Below are positions 1-5,928 of a stretch of 26,540 bases of DNA, in pieces. The stretch is taken from contig URYG01000017.1 in NCBI GenBank assembly GCA_900551985.1, positions 1 to 26,540 on the forward strand, written 5' to 3'. Position numbers and translations under genes: made by a program. The stretch is from an uncultured Prevotella sp. Its GTDB lineage: Bacteria > Bacteroidota > Bacteroidia > Bacteroidales > Bacteroidaceae. Under the pieces are notes generated by a model. That model saw nothing but the letters and a program-made list of their open reading frames with translations, was not told the origin of the DNA and ran no database searches. Each line of letters begins with the position of its first letter. The stretch's first letter is position 1.

Positions 1-316
1 GCCAGTCTTCCCCATCCCCCTCATCGCTCACCTTGGCACAGAGACCGAGGTTGCCATCGGCACTCTCGAAGAGATAAAGTTTTTCAGAGATATCGATGCC
101 ACACTTATCTACATCATCAACGTGGAGCAGAGACTTGAGCATACCCGCCTTGTCTTCCGCATTCTTATCGGAAGCCATCTGCTGCAAATCCACCGAGATA
201 AGAGCTGTACTTTTCTTAGGAATGGCATTGAGATAATCGCTGCCAGAGCATGAGCCTAACACTACAACGAGAAGTGCCAAGCTCATCAAAACCAAATTCT
301 TATACAATCTTTTCAT
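1..316 (-). CDS. DUF4836-type lipoprotein, partial (C-terminus beyond left edge)
   Basis: Reading leftward from the ATG at 316 gives about 105 codons that run off the window edge without a stop. The N-terminus is a lipoprotein signal: two basic residues, a hydrophobic stretch (LVLMSLALLVVVLG) and a lipobox ending GSC, so the mature protein should be lipid-anchored at the inner or outer membrane. The mature start (SDYLNAIPKKSTALISVDLQ) resembles the start of Bacteroidota DUF4836 proteins, whose function is unknown. It follows rsmE by 24 bp on the same strand and is probably the last or a late gene of that operon. The family assignment rests on the N-terminal third only. Confidence 0.7.
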   Translation of the reverse strand, partial: MKRLYKNLVLMSLALLVVVLGSCSGSDYLNAIPKKSTALISVDLQQMASDKNAEDKAGMLKSLLHVDDVDKCGIDISEKLYLFESADGNLGLCAKVSDEGDGEDW

Positions 317-340
317 TATACTAACACTCATATTATCTTC

Positions 341-1081
341 TTATAGTCTTCTTGCGATATGCGCCATGTGAACAGCTACAAGTCCCGCCGTTTCTGTACG
401 AAGTCGGCTGGTTCCCAGCGATACGCTCTCGTAACCATTCTCCAGGGCAAGACGAACCTCATCGATTGAGAAATCGCCTTCTGGACCTACCAATACCGTG
501 ATATCATCAGCATCCTTGCCATCAGCATCATTAGATAATGACGAGATTTCCTGGAAGAAATCCTTCTTCTCTACTTCTTCGTAGCAATGACAGATAAACT
601 TGCGGCCCGGACGAGGAGTCTGGATAAACTCCTTGAAGTTCTCCAGCTCATTCACGACCGGTTTCCACGCCTTGTGACTCTGCTTGACGGCAGAGATGAC
701 AATCTTGTCGATTCTAGGAGTCTTCACAACCTTTCGTTCAGAAAATTGACAATTGAGGAAAGAGAGTTCATCGAATCCGATTTCCGTAGCTTTCTCAGCC
801 ATCCACTCAATACGCTCCATCATCTTGGTAGGTGCAATGGCAAGATGGATACGCCCCTTCCACGCACGTTTTTGGGGCATATTCTCCTTGATTTCATAAA
901 GACAGCGCTTGCTGGAGGCAGCAGTCACCTCAGCACGGTAGAAAGATCCTTCCCCATCCATGAGGAAAATCTCATCACCACCCTTCAGTCGCAGCACTCT
1001 CAGCGCATGGGTAGCCTCCTCAGCAGGCAATTCCACCTGGTTTGCCGCATCCGGCACATAGAAATATCTAACCTCTTTCAT
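341..1081 (-). CDS. rsmE: 16S rRNA (uracil(1498)-N(3))-methyltransferase RsmE
   Basis: This 246-residue protein has the usual length and layout of RsmE, the SPOUT-fold enzyme that methylates N3 of U1498 in 16S rRNA using S-adenosylmethionine. The N-terminal PUA-like part contains EEATHALRVLRLKGGDEI. The C-terminal trefoil-knot SAM site shows VLVGPEGDFSIDEV followed by SLGTSRLRTETAG, the family signature. It starts 26 bp after the nuclease stop and is followed 24 bp later by the lipoprotein gene, so it is co-transcribed with the MFS and nuclease genes. No anomaly is seen. Confidence 0.95.
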   Translation of the reverse strand: MKEVRYFYVPDAANQVELPAEEATHALRVLRLKGGDEIFLMDGEGSFYRAEVTAASSKRCLYEIKENMPQKRAWKGRIHLAIAPTKMMERIEWMAEKATEIGFDELSFLNCQFSERKVVKTPRIDKIVISAVKQSHKAWKPVVNELENFKEFIQTPRPGRKFICHCYEEVEKKDFFQEISSLSNDADGKDADDITVLVGPEGDFSIDEVRLALENGYESVSLGTSRLRTETAGLVAVHMAHIARRL

Positions 1082-1107
1082 TCGTTATCAATTATCTATC
1101 ATCAAGA

Positions 1108-1683
1108 TCAATCATTCAAGTTTTTTTCATCCTTTTCTTCCTGTCGGCGCTTCATCTCATCACGGATAAAGGAAGCTCCTTCGTAGTTTTCTTCTTCTAC
1201 CGCTTTCTCCAGTGCCTTCTTGAGAAGCGAATCCGGTAATCCCACGATAGGAAGTGCCACACTCATCACATCCTTGCTGAAAGGTGTAGTGAAATTCTGA
1301 AGCACCTCCATATTGGTAAAGATCTCCAGACCAGCAGCCACCGCCAGCAGGACTGCCTCATCCTGAGGAAGAGAATATTCGGTACTAGTGATAACATTCA
1401 CCAGTTTTGCCTTAGGACCGATTTTTCCATTGGCCTCGAAAACAACGTGATAGTTTTGAGGACCCTGTTCACAAATCATCTTAGCCAACACATCTGCCAG
1501 ATGCGGATGTTTGACCTCCTTATCAAGCTGATGAAGCTTGATTTCATTAGCCATCGGCTTATCTGTTACGATGGAGAGTGCACGTACCTCCTGGGTATCA
1601 GTAAGAGTAACAACACAAGCCTCCTCGGCATCAGGAATTGCGAAAGCTCCCTGATAAACTAATTTTATTTTTTCCATTTTCAT
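1108..1683 (-). CDS. Bifunctional nuclease (DUF151) with C-terminal UVR motif
   Basis: The protein has 191 residues. About residues 5-140 match the bifunctional nuclease (BFN/DUF151) domain, with the conserved LPQDEAVLLAVAAGLEIF segment. The tail (LEKAVEEENYEGASFIRDEMKRR, about 160-182) is a UvrB/UvrC-type UVR interaction motif, as is usual in Bacteroidota members. BFN proteins are reported to have RNase and DNase activity, but the physiological role of the bacterial homologues is poorly known. Its ATG overlaps the stop of the MFS gene (TAATG at 1681-1685), which implies translational coupling. A Met two codons further in (MEKIKL) is an alternative start. A link to DNA repair is only suggested by the UVR motif. 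Confidence 0.85.
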   Translation of the reverse strand: MKMEKIKLVYQGAFAIPDAEEACVVTLTDTQEVRALSIVTDKPMANEIKLHQLDKEVKHPHLADVLAKMICEQGPQNYHVVFEANGKIGPKAKLVNVITSTEYSLPQDEAVLLAVAAGLEIFTNMEVLQNFTTPFSKDVMSVALPIVGLPDSLLKKALEKAVEEENYEGASFIRDEMKRRQEEKDEKNLND

Positions 1684-2975
1684 TATCCTTTCTTTGGTCT
1701 AAACAATACGGCGAAGGCAACACCGACCACGAGTGCATAACCTGCGAAGATAAACCAGCAAGTCTGCCAATCGCCCATCAAATATCCATTCTCCCAATGA
1801 CAATAATGGTTGATCACCTGTCCTGCAAGAATTGTGCCAATAGAGGCTCCCAAGCCATTGGTCATCAGCATGAAAAGTCCCTGGGCAGAAGCACGCACCT
1901 TAGGCTCGCACTTCTGGTCTACGAACAGTCCACCCGACACATTGAAGAAATCGAATGCCACACCATAGACGATGCATGAGAGTATGAAGAGGGTTACGCC
2001 TGGGAAAGCAGGGTTACCCAATCCGAAGAATCCGAAGCGGAATACCCATGCAAACATAGCGATGAGCATCACCACCTTGATGCCATAACGCTTGAGGAAG
2101 TATGGAATCAGGAGGATGCAGAGTGCCTCTGCCACCTGGGAGATAGAAACCAGGAGAGTGGCATTATTGGCTGCAAATGTATCGAGCATGGAAGGATCGC
2201 CCTTGAAACTGGTGATGAACGGAGTAGCATAACCATTGGTTACCTGCAGACTCATACCCAGCAAGCCTGAGAAGATGAAGAACATCGCCATCTCGCGACT
2301 CTTGAAGAGCTTGAAGGAATCGAAGCCCCAGGTCTCCACCCAGCTGCGTGCCTCTTTCTTCACCAACGGGCACTGTGGCAGGCTGAAGCAGTAGAGGAAG
2401 AGGAAGAGGCCCAACACTCCAGATACCAGGAACTGGAAGTGGGTATATTGGAACTTATGTGCATTCTCGGTAAAGAGGAACATAAACGAACCGTTATCCC
2501 AGGTAGCACAGTTGACAATCCACATGGTAAGGATGAATCCTACGGTACCGAAGACGCGGATTGGCGGAAAATCCTTCACGGTGTCGAGTCCATGATTCTT
2601 CAGAATGGTGAACGCCGAAGTATTTGACAGCGCCAGCGTAGGCATATAGAAAGCCACGCTGAAGGTATAGACCGCCATGAAGACAGCCTCGTTAGGGGTA
2701 GCACTCGCCTCTCCCATCAGGAAAAGGGCGATCATCGACAAGCCAGCCAGGAGATGGCAATAGCCCAGGAGGCGTTGCGGCTGCACATACTTGTCAGCTA
2801 CAATACCCATCAATGTAGGCATGAAGATAGATACTATACCCTGGATGGTATAGAACCAAGAGATTTCAGCACCCATTCCGGCCTTGCCGAGATAGTTGCC
2901 CATAGATGTGAGATAGGCTCCCCAAACTGCGAACTCCAGGAAGTTCATCAGCGCCAAGCGAACTTTTAGATTCAT
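1683..2975 (-). CDS. MFS nucleoside transporter, NHS family (NupG/XapB-like)
   Basis: The 430-residue protein has about twelve hydrophobic segments and belongs by overall sequence to the nucleoside:H+ symporter branch of the major facilitator superfamily. The N-terminal MNFLEFAVWGAYLTSMGNYL and the GIVADKYV loop between helices 2 and 3 are typical. It should import nucleosides across the inner membrane with protons; the exact substrate cannot be read from sequence. It is the first gene of a four-gene minus-strand operon and overlaps the nuclease start by one base. A -7 box (TACCTTTG in the minus sense) lies about 105 bp upstream. Confidence 0.88.
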   Translation of the reverse strand: MNLKVRLALMNFLEFAVWGAYLTSMGNYLGKAGMGAEISWFYTIQGIVSIFMPTLMGIVADKYVQPQRLLGYCHLLAGLSMIALFLMGEASATPNEAVFMAVYTFSVAFYMPTLALSNTSAFTILKNHGLDTVKDFPPIRVFGTVGFILTMWIVNCATWDNGSFMFLFTENAHKFQYTHFQFLVSGVLGLFLFLYCFSLPQCPLVKKEARSWVETWGFDSFKLFKSREMAMFFIFSGLLGMSLQVTNGYATPFITSFKGDPSMLDTFAANNATLLVSISQVAEALCILLIPYFLKRYGIKVVMLIAMFAWVFRFGFFGLGNPAFPGVTLFILSCIVYGVAFDFFNVSGGLFVDQKCEPKVRASAQGLFMLMTNGLGASIGTILAGQVINHYCHWENGYLMGDWQTCWFIFAGYALVVGVAFAVLFRPKKG

Positions 2976-3080
2976 ATTCTTATTTTTATATTTCCTTATG
3001 GTTTAAATTTTCTTTTTCTATCTGCTGCGTCTTCCTTCTCAAGGGATGCGCCATTGCAGATAACACCTTATTATATCTTG

Positions 3081-3088
3081 CAAAGGTA
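3081..3088 (-). promoter_or_regulatory. -7 box of the MFS-nuclease-rsmE operon
   Basis: The minus strand reads TACCTTTG, a perfect match to the Bacteroidota TAnnTTTG -7 consensus. No clear TTTG -33 box is present at about 20 bp upstream, so strength is uncertain. Confidence 0.55.
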
Positions 3089-3162
3089 CACAAAATCTCT
3101 TAAAGAACGCATTTTTTTTAAGAATATCCGCCAAAAAGCTAGTTTATTTAACAAATTATGTG

Positions 3163-3170
3163 TAAATTTG
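3163..3170 (+). promoter_or_regulatory. -7 box of the chromate transporter pair
   Basis: TAAATTTG fits TAnnTTTG and lies 27 bp before the ATG at 3197. It sits inside the longer reading frame that opens at 3158, which argues that 3158 is not the real start. Confidence 0.6.
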
Positions 3171-3196
3171 CAGCCGAAATCAAAATAAAAGATAAA

Positions 3197-3730
3197 ATGT
3201 TATTAAAGTTTTTCCTAACGTGTAATAAGATTGGTGCCTTTACGCTAGGTGGAGGCTACGCCATGATACCTATCATGGAGAGAGAATTCGTGGATAAGAA
3301 CAGATGGATGGACAAACAGGAATTTATGGACATCATGGTGGTGGCTCAAACTACCCCGGGCATCTTCGCCATTGATATGGCGAGCCATATCGGCTACAAG
3401 ATGAAGGGTGTATGGGGCGGCATCGTGGGTGCCATCGGCATCGCCTTGCCTTCTATCATCGCCATCCTCATCATCGCCATGTTCTTCCAGCAGTTTAAGG
3501 ATAATTACTGGGTAGGCAAGTTCTTTGCCGGCGTTCGCCCTGCTGTGGTAGCGCTGATTGCGGCTCCTTGCTTCAAGATGGCAAAGACGGCGAACATCAA
3601 CCGCTACAATATCTGGATTCCGTTTGTATGCTGTGCGCTGATTGCTGCATTCGGCATCTCACCTATCTATATTATCATAGCTGCCGGCGTGCTCGGCTGG
3701 CTTTACGGCAAGTACAAGAAGCAAAGCTAA
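3197..3730 (+). CDS. Chromate transporter family protein, short form, subunit 1
   Basis: This 177-residue membrane protein is a single CHR (chromate transporter, PF02417) domain. Signatures are KIGAFTLGGGYAMIPIMERE near the N-terminus and VVAQTTPGIFAIDMASHIGY in the first third, followed by about four more hydrophobic segments and FFAGVRPAVVALI. Short CHR proteins occur as adjacent pairs that probably form a heterodimer equivalent to one long ChrA. The family exports chromate in characterised cases, but many members probably carry another anion. An upstream ATG at 3158 is in frame, but a -7 box lies downstream of it, so I place the start at 3197. The partner gene follows after 30 bp. Confidence 0.88.
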   Translation: MLLKFFLTCNKIGAFTLGGGYAMIPIMEREFVDKNRWMDKQEFMDIMVVAQTTPGIFAIDMASHIGYKMKGVWGGIVGAIGIALPSIIAILIIAMFFQQFKDNYWVGKFFAGVRPAVVALIAAPCFKMAKTANINRYNIWIPFVCCALIAAFGISPIYIIIAAGVLGWLYGKYKKQS

Positions 3731-3760
3731 TCACAAAGTTCAAAGTTCAAAGTAAAAAAA

Positions 3761-4333
3761 ATGCTATTTCTGAAGTTATTTATCATATTTACCAAGATTG
3801 GTACATTTAATTTTGGTGGTGGATATGCGATGTTGTCACTCATCCACAACGAAACTGTAGTAAAGAACCATTGGCTCACCAATGCCGAGTTTACGGATAT
3901 CGTGGCTATCAGCCAATCTACTCCGGGACCTATCGGCATCAACTGCGCCACTTATGTAGGCTATACCGCCTGTCTCCATGAGGGTTACCCTGTCTGGGCA
4001 GCTTGGCTGGGTTCCCTTCTGGCATCCCTTTCCATCATGTGGCTGCCATTCATCATCATGATTCTCATCAGCCGTTATCTGATGACTCACAAGGATTCCA
4101 AGATTGTGAAGGATATCTTCGCCGGTCTTCGCCCTGCCATCATCGGATTGATTGCCGCAGCTGCTGTACTCTTGATGAATAAGGAGAATTTTGGATCGCC
4201 AACAGAAGATCCATTTGCTTTCGGTGCCAGCGTAGCATTGTTCCTGGGTGCCTTCTACTTCACAAAAGTAAGGAAGGCGAATCCGATTCTGCTGCTTTTC
4301 ATCTGTGGAATCATTGGGTTGTTTATCTTCTAA
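3761..4333 (+). CDS. Chromate transporter family protein, short form, subunit 2
   Basis: The 190-residue protein is the second single-CHR-domain protein of the pair. It shares KIGTFNFGGGYAMLSLIHNE, then ISQSTPGPIGINCATYVGY, then IFAGLRPAIIGLIAAAAVLL with its neighbour and with the family. It keeps the full PGPIGIN motif, whereas subunit 1 has PGIFAID at the same place, so the halves have diverged as expected for a fixed heterodimer. The 30 bp gap holds the short direct repeat CAAAGTT. A hairpin at 4372-4393 could end the transcript. Confidence 0.88.
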   Translation: MLFLKLFIIFTKIGTFNFGGGYAMLSLIHNETVVKNHWLTNAEFTDIVAISQSTPGPIGINCATYVGYTACLHEGYPVWAAWLGSLLASLSIMWLPFIIMILISRYLMTHKDSKIVKDIFAGLRPAIIGLIAAAAVLLMNKENFGSPTEDPFAFGASVALFLGAFYFTKVRKANPILLLFICGIIGLFIF

Positions 4334-4371
4334 ACAACCCAAGCATCTTCATATAGGCACAAAAAAAAATT

Positions 4372-4400
4372 GATTGTCTCCCGACAACCAATCTTTTATT
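4372..4400 (+). terminator. Possible terminator after the chromate transporter pair
   Basis: GATT and AATC arms enclose a short GTC-TCCC-GAC stem-loop with a bulge, followed by TTTTATT. The hairpin is weak but well placed 39 bp after the stop. Confidence 0.4.
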
Positions 4401-4492
4401 AACCTTAATAATCTAATACCATGAAAAACACGCTGCAAAATTACAAATAATCCTGCAACTTTCCATATTTTATTATAAAAACCTATATAGAA

Positions 4493-5140
4493 TTAACTCT
4501 CTTTAAAGGTTTTTCCATTCCATTTAAAACTTCTTTGCAATTTTATTGCATTTACTGCCTTTTTATCATCAGCAGAGAGCAATGGCAAAGACAGGCGGAT
4601 AACCAGCGAGTTTTCGTTCTGCAAAAGCAAGGCACTTACCATTCTCGGTTCTATCATCGCCTTCAGTTCTGCAAAGCGAGTTTCGCTCATCGTATCCGGT
4701 TTCTGGATAAGACTTTCTGCCAGATCCTCCATTCGCTTACCATCCAGGAGGGGAGTAGCATCCATCTTCTTCCAATCCTGATTGTAGAAATAGAGCTCAC
4801 TCTCCTTCTCGGGACCAGCGAAAGTCTTGACTATGCAGAGCACGGAATCTCCGTTTTCCACAGGCAACTTCTTCATCTGCAAGGTAGAAGCCTTGGTCAT
4901 ACGGATCTGCACGAAGTCCTGGGTCAGCGTATCCATCACGCTCACCTCTTCCAGGAGATTTTTCACTTCAGCCTTCACTCCCATCTCCTGCAACTCAGCA
5001 AATTCGAGTCGCATGTTCTTGTTGAGACAAGGCATTACCTCATCAGGCATCGAAACCAGCAGGTCTTTCATCGACTTGGCCCCGACACCCAGGCTTGCAG
5101 TCAGCAAGCAAGCCATCATTATATATTTCATCTTCTTCAT
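4493..5140 (-). CDS. DUF3256 family exported protein
   Basis: The start at 5140 gives a 215-residue protein with a clean signal peptide (MKKMKYIMMACLLTASLGVGA), so the product is probably periplasmic. The longer frame opening at 5218 would put 26 extra residues before the signal peptide and overlap the upstream gene. The mature part begins KSMKDLLVSMPDEVMPCLNKNMRLEF and includes ASTLQMKKLPVENGDSVLCIVKTF, a pattern I recognise from the Bacteroidota DUF3256 family, whose function is unknown. The ATG lies 2 bp after the stop of a 34-codon gene, with AAGGAA upstream, so the two are probably translationally coupled. Confidence 0.8.
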   Translation of the reverse strand: MKKMKYIMMACLLTASLGVGAKSMKDLLVSMPDEVMPCLNKNMRLEFAELQEMGVKAEVKNLLEEVSVMDTLTQDFVQIRMTKASTLQMKKLPVENGDSVLCIVKTFAGPEKESELYFYNQDWKKMDATPLLDGKRMEDLAESLIQKPDTMSETRFAELKAMIEPRMVSALLLQNENSLVIRLSLPLLSADDKKAVNAIKLQRSFKWNGKTFKES

Positions 5141-5142
5141 TC

Positions 5143-5247
5143 TTACAATTCCTTCGACCATTTCTTTCCCCAAGGAGTAAAGAGCCATGCAAGAAAGGCC
5201 AATGCTACAATTGAGCACACGGCAAAAGTTAAAGCCAATGTATTCAT
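5143..5247 (-). CDS. 34-residue single-pass membrane microprotein (copy 1)
   Basis: ATG at 5247 gives 34 residues: a short polar start, a hydrophobic helix at about residues 4-23 and a basic tail ending TPWGKKWSKEL. The longer frame opening at 5334 reads through a known intergenic repeat and is not credible as the start. A second gene of exactly 34 codons at 26028-26132 aligns over the full length without gaps at 16 of 34 positions, including WL, T and GKKW-K-L, which supports a real conserved microprotein. By charge the tail should be cytoplasmic. It is directly upstream of, and probably coupled to, the DUF3256 gene. Function unknown. Confidence 0.75.
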   Translation of the reverse strand: MNTLALTFAVCSIVALAFLAWLFTPWGKKWSKEL

Positions 5248-5294
5248 TTTTGAAGCCTTTAAATTATTTACTAAATTTCGCAAGTAAGCCCCAT

Positions 5295-5712
5295 ACGCCC
5301 TGAAAGGGCAGAAGCTCCTAGCCCAGGGCAACACCCTGGGGATAATATAGAATGGTAATTACGCCCTGTAAGGTAGGGTGTTCAAAATCTATATAATTTT
5401 TCGACACGTTTTTTGTGTTAAAATACAAGTCAAGTCACACGAAATCAACGTGTTATAAATTTAAAAATGTGACGTTTTATAGTTCTGCGCAATATTCGTG
5501 TAGAATAATTATTGAATATCAGTTAGTTGAACCGATTATTCGACTAAAAACGTGCCATATTTTAAACGGATTTTGAACACCCTACCTGTAAGGGCAGAAG
5601 CTTTCATTTGGCAGCTATATTTTTAAAGCTTTTGCCCTTACAGGGCGCAGAGCTACAACAACTATTACCCAGGGCGCTGCCCTGGGCTAGGAGCTTCTGC
5701 CCTTTCAGGGCG
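5295..5712 (+). repeat. Nested palindromic intergenic repeat, copy A (split by a MITE)
   Basis: Without the inserted element and one 5 bp duplication this is about 198 bp of inverted repeats. The outer arms (5295-5340 and 5668-5712) contain GCCCTGAAAGGGC, GAAGCTCCTAG and a CCCAGGG...CCCTGGG hairpin, mirrored on the right. The inner arms contain GCCCTGTAAGGGC, GAAGCTTT and their complements. Each arm is itself a hairpin, so the whole could fold as a cruciform. It lies between the microprotein gene and the ppdK terminator; frames read through it are spurious. Confidence 0.85.
5372..5586. mobile_element. 215 bp MITE-like element, copy A
   Basis: The element has perfect 18 bp terminal inverted repeats (GGTAGGGTGTTCAAAATC and its complement), with weaker pairing to about 45 bp. 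It is flanked by a 5 bp direct repeat TGTAA (5367-5371 and 5587-5591). Removing the element and one TGTAA restores the perfect palindrome GCCCTGTAAGGGC of the host repeat. It is AT-rich and has no useful ORF. A copy I find identical across all 215 bp, in the same orientation, lies at 20261-20475. It must have been moved by a transposase encoded elsewhere; I cannot name the IS family from the termini. Confidence 0.85.
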
Positions 5713-5833
5713 AGCCGGGTAATCGTCGCATAAATCATTACCAATCCTTCCATATTTCTCTATTTTCCGACAAAAGTACAGAAAATAATTGTAATCTGCA
5801 AGTTTTTTCGTGTTTTTCTATCCAACAATCGCT

Positions 5834-5880
5834 AAAAAAACGAAAAAGAGGAAAGTGTTTCTGGCGAAACACCTCCCCCT
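5834..5880 (-). terminator. ppdK terminator
   Basis: A 7 bp stem (GTGTTTC / GAAACAC, 5855-5872) with a TGGC loop is followed, in the minus direction, by an AT-rich stretch that becomes a U-rich tract in the RNA (A-runs at 5834-5849 on the plus strand). It lies 57 bp beyond the ppdK stop. Confidence 0.7.
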
Positions 5881-5928
5881 CTAATTATCTAATCTTTTAA
5901 TCGTACTGTCTTCCTAAAGAAGAGAGGA

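Noticed and set aside
3158..3196. Start of the first chromate transporter gene at ATG 3158
   Set aside because: The TAAATTTG promoter box at 3163-3170 lies downstream of that ATG, and the extra residues are not hydrophobic or family-like.
5248..5334. 29-codon upstream extension of the first 34-residue microprotein
   Set aside because: It reads through the outer arm of the intergenic repeat, and the shorter start gives exactly the length of the second microprotein.
5372..5586. Structured noncoding RNA conserved in two copies
   Set aside because: Perfect inverted ends and a 5 bp target duplication that restores a palindrome explain the element better as a mobile insertion; no promoter box was found inside.
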